DNA from: Gottschalkia purinilytica
GTDB lineage: Bacteria; Bacillota; Clostridia; Tissierellales; Gottschalkiaceae
NCBI RefSeq assembly: GCF_001190785.1
Contig: NZ_LGSS01000001.1
Span: 186,001-250,000, forward strand
DNA: 64,000 nucleotides
Direction of reading: 5' to 3'
This document shows positions 18,593 to 28,056 of the stretch, piece after piece. Position 1 is the first letter of the stretch, and every line of letters begins with the position of its first letter. The position numbers were made by a program, and so were the translations under genes. A model generated the notes under the pieces. That model worked only from the letters and a program-made list of their open reading frames with translations, ran no database searches and was not told where the DNA came from.

Positions 18593-19696
18593 ATGAGTTT
18601 CTACGATATTTACTCTAGATATAAAGATTTTGACATAGATAGTTTTTATAATAATATATCTGATAAAGATATAGAATTAATACTTCAAAAAGATATATTA
18701 AACGAAATAGACTTTTTAATGCTGCTTTCTCCAAAAGCAGAAAATTTTCTTGAACCTATAGCTCTTAAGGCTAATAGTCTAACTATCCAACATTTTGGTA
18801 AAACAATACTTTTATATACACCAATGTATCTAGCTAACTACTGCACAAATCAATGCCTATATTGTGGATTTAATACTAAAAATGATATTAAAAGAAAACA
18901 AATGTCTTTGGAAGAAGTAGAAGCTGAAGCAAAATACATTTCTTCTAAAGGTATAAAGCATATATTAATACTTACTGGAGATGCAAAAGATATATCTTCT
19001 GTAGAGTATATTAATAGTTGTGTCAATATCTTAAAGAAATATTTCAACTCTATTAGTATTGAAATATTTCCTTTAAATGAAGATGAATATTCAAAACTAA
19101 TAAAATCAGGTGTAGATTCATTAACTATATATCAAGAAACATATAATGAGTACATTTATGATAAAGTTCATTTGAAAGGTCCTAAAAAAGACTATAGATA
19201 TAGATTAGATGCTCCTGAAAGAGCGTGTAAATCTTATATAAACTCTGTAAATATAGGTGCTCTTTTAGGATTAGATTATTGGAGAAAAGAAGCATTTTTT
19301 ACTGGACTTCATGCTAACTATCTTCAAAATAAATATCCTCATGTAGAAGTAAGTATATCTACACCTAGAATAAGACCACATGTTGGAGATTTTTCTCCTT
19401 ATCACATAGTTAGTGATAAAAATATAGTACAGTTTATAGTTGCTTTAAGACTTTTTTTACCTAGATGTGGAGTTACTATTTCTACACGTGAAAGCGAAAA
19501 CTTTAGGAATAATATACTTCCATTAGGTGTTACAAAAATGTCTACAGATTCTAACACCTCTGTTGGAGGTCACACCAATAAACAGAATCAAACCAATCAA
19601 TTTAATATATGCGACACTAGAAACGTAGAAAAAATGATGGAAGATATAAAAACATTAGGTTATCAACCAATACTTAAAAACTGGGATATAATCTAA
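18593..19696 (+). CDS. thiH: Tyrosine lyase / 2-iminoacetate synthase ThiH
   Basis: A radical SAM enzyme of 367 residues with the cluster motif CxxxCxxC in YCTNQCLYCGF at about residues 84-91. It cleaves tyrosine to dehydroglycine, the glycine unit of the thiazole in anaerobes. The later segment STRESENFRNN matches the ThiH/BATS domain. An ATG at 18587 is only one base from GAAGG, so the second ATG, seven bases away, is the better start. Confidence 0.95.
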   Translation: MSFYDIYSRYKDFDIDSFYNNISDKDIELILQKDILNEIDFLMLLSPKAENFLEPIALKANSLTIQHFGKTILLYTPMYLANYCTNQCLYCGFNTKNDIKRKQMSLEEVEAEAKYISSKGIKHILILTGDAKDISSVEYINSCVNILKKYFNSISIEIFPLNEDEYSKLIKSGVDSLTIYQETYNEYIYDKVHLKGPKKDYRYRLDAPERACKSYINSVNIGALLGLDYWRKEAFFTGLHANYLQNKYPHVEVSISTPRIRPHVGDFSPYHIVSDKNIVQFIVALRLFLPRCGVTISTRESENFRNNILPLGVTKMSTDSNTSVGGHTNKQNQTNQFNICDTRNVEKMMEDIKTLGYQPILKNWDII

Positions 19697-19718
19697 ACAA
19701 CTATGGCTGGTGAAAAAT

Positions 19719-20330
19719 ATGAATGAATTAGAGAAAACTTTAATAACTCAATTGGGGAAGAAAAATTTCAATAAAATACAATCTGTTACTATAGGTATAG
19801 CTGGAGCTGGTGGTCTCGGATCTAATTGTGATTTTAATCTAGTTAGAAGTGGATTTAAAAATTTTGTAATTGTAGACTTTGATATTGTAGAATCATCAAA
19901 TTTAAATAGACAATTTTATTTTTATCATCAATTAGGAATGTTAAAAGTTCATGCTCTTAAAGAAAATCTATATCTAATAAATCCAGATATAAACTTAACA
20001 GTGTTAGATACAATTCTAACATCTGACAACATAGAAAAAATATTTTCCAACTGTAATATTATTGTAGAAGCCTTTGACAAAGCTAGCTGTAAAAAAATGA
20101 TATCTGAAAAGTTTATGAATTCTAATAAGCTTTTAGCTTCTGCATCTGGACTTGCTGGTTGGGGAAAAAGTGATGATATAAAAACACATGTCATAAAAGA
20201 TAACTTTTTTATTGTTGGAGACTTAGTATCTGAAGTATCTGATATTACTCCTCCTATTTCTCCAAGAGTAAATATAGTTGCAGCGAAACAAGCAAATATA
20301 GTCCTTGACTATATTATAAAAAATTTTTAA
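19719..20330 (+). CDS. thiF: ThiS adenylyltransferase ThiF (short form)
   Basis: A protein of about 203 residues of the MoeB/ThiF/E1 family: GIAGAGGLGSN is the nucleotide loop and DFDIVESSNLNRQF carries the Asp and Asn/Arg residues that bind ATP and Mg. It activates the ThiS C-terminus. The short length and lack of zinc-binding CxxC pairs match the ThiF type common in Clostridia. A GTG at 19710 is possible; the ATG is preferred because GGCTGGTG is then suitably placed. Confidence 0.92.
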   Translation: MNELEKTLITQLGKKNFNKIQSVTIGIAGAGGLGSNCDFNLVRSGFKNFVIVDFDIVESSNLNRQFYFYHQLGMLKVHALKENLYLINPDINLTVLDTILTSDNIEKIFSNCNIIVEAFDKASCKKMISEKFMNSNKLLASASGLAGWGKSDDIKTHVIKDNFFIVGDLVSEVSDITPPISPRVNIVAAKQANIVLDYIIKNF

Positions 20331-20342
20331 GGAAGTGTCTAT

Positions 20343-20987
20343 ATGAGAGATAAGGTTAAAGACTTTTTTAATAAAGAACTATATTGTATTACTTCTGAGG
20401 AACATTCTAAGGGGAGAAATAACATAGAAGTTGTTAAGGAGTTAATTGATGCAGGAGTCAAAATAATTCAATATCGAGAAAAAGATAAAAAAGCTTTATA
20501 TAAATATAAAGAATGTAAAGAAATAAGGAAACTTACTAAAGAAGCTGATGTTATGTTTATAGTAAATGACAATATAGATATTGCTATTTCAGTAGGTGCT
20601 GACGGTGTTCATATAGGACAAGAAGATATGCCTATTGAAAAAGTAAGAGAGCTAGTTGGTAATGACATGATTATAGGTCTGTCTACACACTGTATAGAAG
20701 AAGCACATAATGCAGTATTAAGAGGTGCTGACTATATAGGAGTTGGTCCTATATTTTCAACTAATACCAAAAAAGATGCTTGTGCTCCTGTAGGTCTTAA
20801 ATATTTAAATTCTGTTTCACAAAATATCAGTATTCCTTTTGTAGCTATAGGAGGAATAAAGAAACATAATATTATTGAAGTATTATCCAATGGTGCAAGT
20901 TGTGTAGCAATGATAAGTGAGATAGTAGGTGCAAATGATATAAAAGAACAAGTGAAAAATATTAAAAATATAATAACTGAAAGTTAA
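20343..20987 (+). CDS. thiE: Thiamine-phosphate synthase ThiE
   Basis: A 214-residue TIM-barrel protein that couples hydroxymethylpyrimidine diphosphate and thiazole phosphate to thiamine phosphate. Motifs include QYREKDK, VNDNIDIA, ADGVHIGQEDMP, STHCIEEA and GPIFSTNTKKDA. AAGGAAG precedes the ATG. It lies 12 bases after thiF. Confidence 0.95.
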   Translation: MRDKVKDFFNKELYCITSEEHSKGRNNIEVVKELIDAGVKIIQYREKDKKALYKYKECKEIRKLTKEADVMFIVNDNIDIAISVGADGVHIGQEDMPIEKVRELVGNDMIIGLSTHCIEEAHNAVLRGADYIGVGPIFSTNTKKDACAPVGLKYLNSVSQNISIPFVAIGGIKKHNIIEVLSNGASCVAMISEIVGANDIKEQVKNIKNIITES

Positions 20988-21009
20988 TTTAATTTAGGGG
21001 GAAAATATA

Positions 21010-22317
21010 GTGAATTATACAACTCAAATGGATGCTGCTAGAAAAGGCTTAATAACAGATGAAATGAAGATAGTATCCAAAAAAGAAAATATTGATGTTA
21101 ATGTACTTAGAAGTTTAATTGCTGAAGGAAAAATAGCTATACCTGCTAATAAAAATCACAAGAATCTAAATCCTGAAGGTATAGGTGAAGGTCTTAGAAC
21201 TAAAATTAATGTAAACTTAGGAATATCAAAAGACTGCTATAATATTGATGCAGAAATGGAAAAAGTAAAAAAAGCTTTAGAACTAAAAGCTGAAGCTATA
21301 ATGGATTTAAGCTCATATGGAAAAACAGAAGAATTTAGACGTAAACTCGTAGAAACTTCTACTGCTATGATTGGTACTGTTCCAATATATGATGCTGTAG
21401 GATTTTATGATAAAGAATTAAAAGATATAAGTGAGAAAGAATTTTTAGATGTAATTGAAAAACATGCTAAAGATGGTGTAGACTTTATGACTATCCATGC
21501 TGGAATTAACAAATCTACAGCTGAAAGATTCAAGAAAAACAAGAGACTTACTCATATAGTTTCTCGTGGTGGATCTTTAGTCTTTGCATGGATGGAGCTT
21601 AATGGTAAAGAAAATCCATTCTATGAATACTATGATGATATATTAGATATATGCGAGAAATATGATGTTACAATTAGTTTAGGAGATGCTTGTAGACCAG
21701 GAAGTATACATGATTCTACAGATGCTTCTCAAATAGAAGAACTAATAGTTCTAGGTGAACTAACTAAAAGAGCTTGGGAAAAAAATGTACAAGTTATGAT
21801 TGAAGGACCTGGACATATGGCGTTAAATGAAATAGCAGGAAATATGATGCTCGAAAAAAGATTATGTCATGGTGCTCCATTCTATGTATTAGGACCTATT
21901 GTAACAGATATAGCTCCTGGTTATGATCACATTACAAGTGCTATTGGTGGTGCCATTGCAGCATCTAATGGTGCTGATTTCTTATGTTATGTTACTCCAG
22001 CAGAACACCTTAGACTTCCTAATTTAGATGATATGAAAGAAGGTATAATAGCTACAAGAATAGCTGCTCATGCTGCTGATATAGCTAAAGGTATAAAAGG
22101 TGCTAGAGATTGGGATAACGAAATGAGTAAAGCTAGGGCTGATCTTGATTGGAATAAAATGTTTGAATTAGCTATAGACCCTGAAAAAGCTAAAAAATAT
22201 AGAGAAGAATCTATGCCAGAGCATGAAGATTCTTGTACTATGTGTGGTAAAATGTGTTCAATGAGAAATATGAAAAAGATTCTTAATGGAGAAGATATCA
22301 ACATATTAAGAGACTAG
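21010..22317 (+). CDS. thiC: Phosphomethylpyrimidine synthase ThiC
   Basis: A 435-residue radical SAM enzyme of the ThiC type with its C-terminal cluster motif CTMCGKMC. Conserved blocks include [38 protein letters not shown] and [14 protein letters not shown]. It rearranges aminoimidazole ribotide to the thiamine pyrimidine. The protein starts at GTG behind AGGGGG. It lacks the long N-terminal domain of proteobacterial ThiC, as usual in Firmicutes and Archaea. No thiD or tenA is present in the window. Confidence 0.97.
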   Translation: MNYTTQMDAARKGLITDEMKIVSKKENIDVNVLRSLIAEGKIAIPANKNHKNLNPEGIGEGLRTKINVNLGISKDCYNIDAEMEKVKKALELKAEAIMDLSSYGKTEEFRRKLVETSTAMIGTVPIYDAVGFYDKELKDISEKEFLDVIEKHAKDGVDFMTIHAGINKSTAERFKKNKRLTHIVSRGGSLVFAWMELNGKENPFYEYYDDILDICEKYDVTISLGDACRPGSIHDSTDASQIEELIVLGELTKRAWEKNVQVMIEGPGHMALNEIAGNMMLEKRLCHGAPFYVLGPIVTDIAPGYDHITSAIGGAIAASNGADFLCYVTPAEHLRLPNLDDMKEGIIATRIAAHAADIAKGIKGARDWDNEMSKARADLDWNKMFELAIDPEKAKKYREESMPEHEDSCTMCGKMCSMRNMKKILNGEDINILRD

Positions 22318-22322
22318 TCAAT

Positions 22323-22358
22323 AAAAATAGCACTTAACTTTAAAGTTAAGTGCTATTT
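22323..22358. terminator. Bidirectional terminator between thiC and lipoprotein gene
   Basis: Perfect inverted repeat AAAATAGCACTTAACTTT and its complement. The distal arm overlaps the stop codon of the convergent lipoprotein gene. Confidence 0.93.
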
Positions 22359-22916
22359 TAAATTAACTTGAGCTTTCATACTAACTTTTCCATTCTCGAT
22401 CATTAAATGCATATTTGATCCATCTTTATTAACCCAATGATAAGTGGCTGTATCTTTTCCTGAAATTTTTCCTGAAGCAAGTTTTTCCCCTTCTCCTAGT
22501 ATTGAAATTACTTCTTTATAAGACATACCTTCTCTAACTTTGTTATACATATTTATAGTTATTTCTTTTCCTGTATGTCTTATATCAGATCCACTCTTTG
22601 TTATTAGATATACCTTATTATCTATAAACTTAATGAGTATTAGTTCACCATCTATCTTCCATTCATAGCTTTGTCCTTCCATTCCTGCTACACTGTTGGA
22701 TATAGTTTCTATTCCATCTCCTAAAATAGCTCTAACTTCTTCATAACTCATCCCTTTTTTTATATCATCATATGGTTTCTCTATAGACAATGCATTAGTC
22801 ATTCTAATTTGATTTTCATTCTCAATACTTTCTTCTATTTTTTTTGCCCCTTCACTACATCCATATAGTACTACAGCAAAAACAAGCACAATAACAACAC
22901 TCAATATCTTTTTCAA
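22353..22916 (-). CDS. Lipoprotein with two SmpA/BamE-like (DUF3862-type) repeats
   Basis: A 187-residue lipoprotein with lipobox LYGC near residue 20. The mature part holds two similar units, IKKGMSYEEVRAILGDG and VREGMSYKEVISILGEG, each followed by a beta-rich YEWK or YHWV segment; this is the BamE/SmpA-like fold found in DUF3862 lipoproteins. It is exposed on the outer face of the membrane; the role is unknown. The start is TTG behind GGGGG with eight-base spacing. It seems monocistronic. Confidence 0.85.
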   Translation of the reverse strand: MKKILSVVIVLVFAVVLYGCSEGAKKIEESIENENQIRMTNALSIEKPYDDIKKGMSYEEVRAILGDGIETISNSVAGMEGQSYEWKIDGELILIKFIDNKVYLITKSGSDIRHTGKEITINMYNKVREGMSYKEVISILGEGEKLASGKISGKDTATYHWVNKDGSNMHLMIENGKVSMKAQVNLK

Positions 22917-23084
22917 AAGTTATACCCCCTTTAAGTCATTTAACTGCAAGAAAAATTATACTGCCTAGAATTAATTTTTACAAGATAAATATTTTGTGTA
23001 TTCATTATTCATTAAATAAGCTATAAAAATGCTCACCCTACTATATATACGCTTTATTTATATTTTTATGACTAAAAATTTTCT

Positions 23085-23954
23085 CTAGCCATTAATTATT
23101 TCTCCACCATTTACATGTATAGTTTGACCTGTTATATAAGATGCTTCATCTGATGCTAAAAATACATAAGCTCCTGCTAATTCAACAGGCTGACCAGGTC
23201 TCTTCATTGGAGTGTCACTTCCAAATACACCTACTTTCTTCTCATCAAAAGAAGATGGAATCAAAGGAGTCCAAATAGGACCAGGTGCTACAGCATTCAC
23301 CCTTATTCCTTTATCAATTAGAGTTAATGCTAAAGAACGAGTAAATGTAGTTAATGCTCCCTTAGTACAAGAATAATCTATTAAAGTTTCATGTCCTTTA
23401 TAAGCTGTTATAGATGTTGTATTTATAATTGAAGAACCTGGTTGCATATATGGTAATGATAACTTTGTCATATAAAAAGGTCCAAAGATGTTTACTTCAA
23501 ATGTCTTTTTAAAATCCTCTGAACTGATCTCCTCTAAGCTTTGTCTCTCATATTGAACTGCTGCATTGTTTACTAATATATCTATCTTTCCATATTTACT
23601 AATAACTCTATCTATAATTTGAACACAAAATTCTTCTTTAGAAATGTCACTTTCAAATATATTACATTGTCCTCCATCTTTTTCTATTATTCTTTTAGTT
23701 TCCTCTGCATCTTCTTTTTCATCGTAGTATATAATATTTACAATAGCTCCTTGTTCACTAAATGCACAAGAAATAGCTCTTCCTATTCCACTATCTCCAC
23801 CAGTTATTATAGCTACTTTGTCTTTTAATTTTTGTGTAACCTTATTGTATGATTCATTTTTAAATATCGGTTTAGGCTCCATCAAATGTTCAAGTCCTGG
23901 ATGACCACTTTGATGTTGACTAGGAATATTTTTAGGAAAATTAACGTTATTCAT
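23085..23954 (-). CDS. Short-chain dehydrogenase/reductase (YhdF/YdaD type)
   Basis: A 289-residue SDR with an N-terminal tail of about 45 residues containing HQSGHPGLEHLM, typical of the general-stress SDRs of Bacillus (YdaD, YhdF). The Rossmann motif is GGDSGIGRAI, the structural motif is NNAA, and the catalytic Tyr and Lys lie in YSCTKGAL. It should be an NAD(P)-dependent oxidoreductase on sugars or alcohols, possibly linked to stress. TGGAGG precedes the ATG. No operon partner is evident. Confidence 0.88.
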   Translation of the reverse strand: MNNVNFPKNIPSQHQSGHPGLEHLMEPKPIFKNESYNKVTQKLKDKVAIITGGDSGIGRAISCAFSEQGAIVNIIYYDEKEDAEETKRIIEKDGGQCNIFESDISKEEFCVQIIDRVISKYGKIDILVNNAAVQYERQSLEEISSEDFKKTFEVNIFGPFYMTKLSLPYMQPGSSIINTTSITAYKGHETLIDYSCTKGALTTFTRSLALTLIDKGIRVNAVAPGPIWTPLIPSSFDEKKVGVFGSDTPMKRPGQPVELAGAYVFLASDEASYITGQTIHVNGGEIING

Positions 23955-24249
23955 AATTCTACCTCCATTTTTTATACTTTTTTTATTATTTGAATTTTGT
24001 AGTTGTATTATGCTAATCTTTAGGAGAAAATTATAAATAACTAGATTAATTAACTTTTAGTGTGGTATATTTGTAGAAATTATCAAATTAACTTGTTATA
24101 CTAAACTAAACTTTTATATTGAAATTATCGATTTTAAACTACTAAGCATTTAAAGTTAAAATAAATTTTTCAATTAATTTATTTTAATAATCTTTATATT
24201 TGTTAATACTTTATATTAATATAAGTAAAATATGAAAGGATTTTTTCTA

Positions 24250-25155
24250 ATGCAACGTAAAAAAAAAAGTAATATTAAAACATCTAACCCTAATAATTTC
24301 ATAAAGTGGAGATGGAAAAGACTATTCAAATCAAAAGATTTGTCATATAGAGTACCAGTAATAGAAAACTCATCTTTGGATCATATAATTAGTCCAAAAA
24401 AACAATGTCAAATAACATGGTTTGGACATTGTACTTTTTTAATTCAAATTAATGGTCTAAATATTATTACAGATCCAGTTTGGTCTAAATATATGGGAGT
24501 TGAAAAACGATTAACTGAAAATACTATATTTCCAGAAGACTTACCACAAATTGATGTAGTTTTAATATCTCATAATCATTATGATCACTTGAATTTTAAA
24601 ACTTTAAAAAGACTAAATGGTAACCCTGCTTATATGCTTCCTAAAAGATTAGGTGATTTATTTAAGAAAAAATCTCTTTATAATATACAAGAATTTGAAT
24701 GGTGGAATAATGATAGGCTAAATGATGTTAGTATAACATTCGTACCTGCTCAACATTGGTCTAAAAGAGGAATATTTGATACTAATAAGTCTCTATGGGG
24801 AGGATGGGTTATCAGTGACCTTAAGAACGATAAATCTATTTACTTTTCAGGTGATACCGGATATTTTGAAGAGTTTAGTAAAATAGGGAATAAATTTGAT
24901 ATAGAATATGCACTTCTTCCTATAGGATGTTATGAACCTGAATGGTTCATGAGTTATCAGCATATGAGTCCCGAAGATTCTGTAAGAGCTTTTAAAGACT
25001 TAAATGCAAGATATTTTGTCCCTATGCACTATGACTCCTATAGATTAGCTGATGACACTCCAAGAGATGCTATTGACAGATTATTTACAGCTTGGAAAGA
25101 TAATAAACTTCCTAATGATAATCTAAAGGTATTAAAGATAGAAGAAACTTTATAA
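24250..25155 (+). CDS. Metallo-beta-lactamase-fold hydrolase, UlaG / NAPE-PLD-like
   Basis: A protein of about 301 residues with the metal motif HxHxDH in ISHNHYDHL, preceded by TWFGHCTFLIQ and ITDPVWS. The later metal ligands are in FSGDTGYF and MHYDSY. This arrangement is that of the N-acyl-phosphatidylethanolamine phospholipase D/UlaG-like group; bacterial substrates are mostly unknown. An ATG at 24232 lacks a ribosome site, while AAAGGA lies nine bases before the ATG at 24250. It is the last chromosomal gene before the tail cluster. Confidence 0.85.
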   Translation: MQRKKKSNIKTSNPNNFIKWRWKRLFKSKDLSYRVPVIENSSLDHIISPKKQCQITWFGHCTFLIQINGLNIITDPVWSKYMGVEKRLTENTIFPEDLPQIDVVLISHNHYDHLNFKTLKRLNGNPAYMLPKRLGDLFKKKSLYNIQEFEWWNNDRLNDVSITFVPAQHWSKRGIFDTNKSLWGGWVISDLKNDKSIYFSGDTGYFEEFSKIGNKFDIEYALLPIGCYEPEWFMSYQHMSPEDSVRAFKDLNARYFVPMHYDSYRLADDTPRDAIDRLFTAWKDNKLPNDNLKVLKIEETL

Positions 25156-25230
25156 TATCTCTTCCTTTGCTTTTTATATTAACTATATTTTTAAATATGT
25201 ATTTGCTATATGATAAAACTTTTATGTAAT

Positions 25231-25289
25231 AACTTATATAGTAGTCTTACTAATACTTAAATATATTAGTAAGACTACTTAAATAAGTT
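25231..25289. repeat. Long inverted repeat at the distal end of the tail cluster
   Basis: Core arms GTAGTCTTACTAATA / TATTAGTAAGACTAC are perfect, and AACTTATAT / AAATAAGTT extends them. No good U tract follows on either strand, so termination is possible but not typical. It lies exactly between the MBL gene and the amidase. Confidence 0.6.
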
Positions 25290-25316
25290 TAAATATTAAA
25301 AAAACTTAAATAAAAA

Positions 25317-26078
25317 TTAATAGTATACTACAAATGCATCATAGCCTTTACTTTTTAGTTCATTTACCAGTCTATCTGCGTTATCTTTAACACTATATGC
25401 TCCTACTTGTACTTTATATAGACCATTAATTAAAACTACGAAGGCATCATATCCTTTGCTTTTCAATTCATTTACAAGATTGTCTGCATTAGCTCTAACA
25501 CTATATGCTCCTACTTGTACTCTATATAGTTTACTTGGTGTTTCTTTATAAGGTATTCCAAGATAGCTTAAAATTCCTTTTGATATTGCTTTTGCTAAGT
25601 CATCTTGTCTATTTCTTAGTATGTTAGCATCTTCAGCATTGTCTATAAATGCTGTTTCTACTAAAGCTGCATTCATGTTTGTCTCTCTTAATACTGCAAA
25701 ATTAGCTGTTTTAGTTCCTCTGTTTAAAGTATATACCTTATCAGCAATTATACTATTCTGAATAGAACTTGCTAATCTGGCTCCTGTTGTACTTCCTGGA
25801 TAACTATATGTCTCTACTCCTTTAGCACTTCCATTAAAGGCGTTGCAATGAATTGAAATAAATAAATCAGTATTCAGATTGTTTGCCATTCTAGCCCTGT
25901 CTGAAAGTTCTAGAAATACATCTGTAGTTCTAGCATAATATACGCTTACTCCATGATCTTTAAGTACTTGTCCAATTTTTAATGTTACTGATAATGCTAT
26001 GTCCTTTTCTTGTAATCCTTGTCCTACTGCTCCAGGGTCTTTACCCCCATGTCCTGCATCTAAAAATACTTTTGCCAT
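25317..26078 (-). CDS. N-acetylmuramoyl-L-alanine amidase with two SPOR domains (tailocin lysin)
   Basis: A 253-residue protein. Residues 1-180 form an Amidase_3 zinc domain: FLDAGHGGKDPGA, a later SIHCNAF histidine and the catalytic glutamate in ALVETAF. Two tandem SPOR domains follow (about 184-219 and 220-253); they are nearly identical, each holding VQVGAYSV and NELKSKGYDAFVV. SPOR domains bind denuded glycan. There is no signal peptide, so export would depend on the holin-like protein next door. A TTG six bases upstream is too close to AGGAGG; the ATG with eight-base spacing is chosen. It should lyse the producer cell to free tail particles. Confidence 0.93.
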   Translation of the reverse strand: MAKVFLDAGHGGKDPGAVGQGLQEKDIALSVTLKIGQVLKDHGVSVYYARTTDVFLELSDRARMANNLNTDLFISIHCNAFNGSAKGVETYSYPGSTTGARLASSIQNSIIADKVYTLNRGTKTANFAVLRETNMNAALVETAFIDNAEDANILRNRQDDLAKAISKGILSYLGIPYKETPSKLYRVQVGAYSVRANADNLVNELKSKGYDAFVVLINGLYKVQVGAYSVKDNADRLVNELKSKGYDAFVVYY

Positions 26079-26172
26079 AAGCAAAACCTCCTAATTTTTT
26101 ATTTTTAAAAACAAAAGAGCCCTCTTGTTTATATACGAGTGCTCTTAAGTATTTGTAAGGCCTATTAAATTG

Positions 26173-26376
26173 TTAATGAAAAATCTTTTTCTTTATCTCC
26201 CTAACATCTTCTTTTACATCTTCAATTATGTTAAATTTATCAGAAAGCTCTTTTATTATCTCCTGATAATTGTTTTCTCTATTACTATTTTCTTTAAGAA
26301 CATAAAATAGCATGAAAACAAATAACACTGCCCATATTCCCTGACTCAATGCAATTTTTATGATTTGTTGCTCCAT
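26173..26376 (-). CDS. BhlA/UviB-family holin-like protein
   Basis: A 67-residue protein with one N-terminal transmembrane segment (IALSQGIWAVLFVFMLFYVL) and a charged helical tail with KKK near the end. This matches BhlA/UviB proteins, which are encoded beside bacteriocins and phage lysins in Clostridia and Bacilli. It probably makes the membrane lesion that lets the amidase reach the wall. GGGGTG lies upstream. It sits between the fibre and amidase genes, the usual place for the lysis cassette. Confidence 0.87.
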   Translation of the reverse strand: MEQQIIKIALSQGIWAVLFVFMLFYVLKENSNRENNYQEIIKELSDKFNIIEDVKEDVREIKKKIFH

Positions 26377-26388
26377 ATTACACCCCGT

Positions 26389-28056
26389 TTAAATTTTTTT
26401 AATCGTATATGTCGGATCTCCTGGAATGATGTGTACCAAACGTATTTCAGGATATAAATGAACTACATCAGATATTTTCCAATTACTTTCTAGTGTAGAA
26501 TGGTTTGTTACCTTTTCTTCTATAATTAAACCACCATTATGATCAGGATAAAAATTACTGATCACTTGAAAATCTTTTAGCTGTTCATACTTATTCATTT
26601 TATATGTCGCTATTGTATTCATATCAGCATTTTTTTTTGTAATAGTATGCTTATCTGTTTGATAGTAGAAATAACCATGTTTGTCTATACGACGTGGAAC
26701 ATCTGAATAAGTTGCCAAATGGCTTATAGAGTATGTTCCTAGTTTATGTTTATAAAATGTTCCATCTCTTTCAAAAAATATATAATTATCATCTACATAC
26801 ATTATTCGATAATTTCTTTTATAGTAGTCGTTACCTATAATATAAGTAAAAACTTCATTAGAAGTTGATGCTCTTAATACCGTTAAATAGTTATCTCCTT
26901 CAAGTACAACTCCCCAATCGTCCCTCTTTCCTATTTTTTTTGTCAAATATACTTGTCCATTCTTTGCATATACACTTGTGACATTACAACTCATACTGCT
27001 ATCTTCAATTCTTTTTTCCCATAGTTTTGTTTTACTTATAAGATCGATATAGCATACATTTGACCATGATTTTCTATTATAACTATCATAGACTAAATAA
27101 GAAAAACAAGCATATCTTCCATCATCTGTAACATAAAAAAAGTTAAGATCAGATTTACTAGAATAGGAAGTATATGAATATTCAATATCATTCATATAAA
27201 AATTAGTTCTTCCCTCAACTCTTTTGTATCTAAAATTATGAATTTTGCCATTACTATCCATTGTATATTTATTCTCATACCAATCACCTGTACCTACATA
27301 ACCTTCACCTATCTTTATTCCAGTATTAATATCTCTTATATGATAACGTCTATCTGATTCATATAGTTTATAATAACATTCTCCTGGTTTTACACCTAAT
27401 AAACTATATGGATTGTCTAATGGATTTTCTCCAGTATAAGCTAATGTTTTTATACCAAAAGAAGAATGATTTAAGTTGCTCGATGGTATAACTCCTTCTT
27501 CTATTATTATTTTATCTTTGGTAGGTACATTAAGTTCATATCCTAATTTTATGCTTTCTACTCCACTTTTCAATTCATTAAATGTAGGAACAGGTTCTTT
27601 TTTAGAAACATTCCCTTTCTTGCCAACAATAGCTGTTTCTAAAAGCAATTTTCCATTATTGGCAGATGTAAAAAGTTCATTTATAGCTTCTACTATGCTA
27701 GTTTTATTTGTTGTTTTCAACATTGTTTTATTCCCTATATCTATTTTATCAGCTTTTTTATTCCAATTATCTATATCTGTATCGCTAACAAATCTGTGCA
27801 TATTATCTTCTACTATCATTGTTGCGTCATGTGTCTCAGGATGTACATATCTATTGGCTCCACTTTCTACTTCTGCTAATTTAGTTTTTTCTAATTGTGT
27901 AATATGAACTTTTGAATCTGTAATATGTCCTAATATTTGAGAACTAACTTCTTTTATCTCTCTATCAATTAGATTAGCATTATCATTCAAATCTTGAATA
28001 TTAACATAGTCAGATTGATCAGGTAATTTCAGTTTCAAGTTAATAGTTTCTTTCAT
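26389..28056 (-). CDS. Tail fibre / receptor-binding protein
   Basis: A 555-residue protein. The first 110 residues resemble the N-terminal attachment region of clostridial phage and diffocin fibres (LKLPDQSDYVNIQDLNDNAN, then a coiled region and HPETHDATMI, a recurring phage-fibre motif). Residues 190-555 are rich in Tyr, Asp and short beta strands with recurring aromatic turns (YYKLYESDRRYHIRDI, GRYACFSYL), suggesting a beta-propeller or similar receptor-binding domain. It overlaps the preceding gene by four bases. No separate chaperone gene follows. It should set the killing spectrum of the particle. Confidence 0.85.
   Translation of the reverse strand: MKETINLKLKLPDQSDYVNIQDLNDNANLIDREIKEVSSQILGHITDSKVHITQLEKTKLAEVESGANRYVHPETHDATMIVEDNMHRFVSDTDIDNWNKKADKIDIGNKTMLKTTNKTSIVEAINELFTSANNGKLLLETAIVGKKGNVSKKEPVPTFNELKSGVESIKLGYELNVPTKDKIIIEEGVIPSSNLNHSSFGIKTLAYTGENPLDNPYSLLGVKPGECYYKLYESDRRYHIRDINTGIKIGEGYVGTGDWYENKYTMDSNGKIHNFRYKRVEGRTNFYMNDIEYSYTSYSSKSDLNFFYVTDDGRYACFSYLVYDSYNRKSWSNVCYIDLISKTKLWEKRIEDSSMSCNVTSVYAKNGQVYLTKKIGKRDDWGVVLEGDNYLTVLRASTSNEVFTYIIGNDYYKRNYRIMYVDDNYIFFERDGTFYKHKLGTYSISHLATYSDVPRRIDKHGYFYYQTDKHTITKKNADMNTIATYKMNKYEQLKDFQVISNFYPDHNGGLIIEEKVTNHSTLESNWKISDVVHLYPEIRLVHIIPGDPTYTIKKI

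Noticed and set aside
27476-27907. Plus-strand 143-codon frame opposite the fibre gene
   Set aside because: No ribosome site and hydrophobic low-complexity composition; it mirrors the minus-strand codon pattern.
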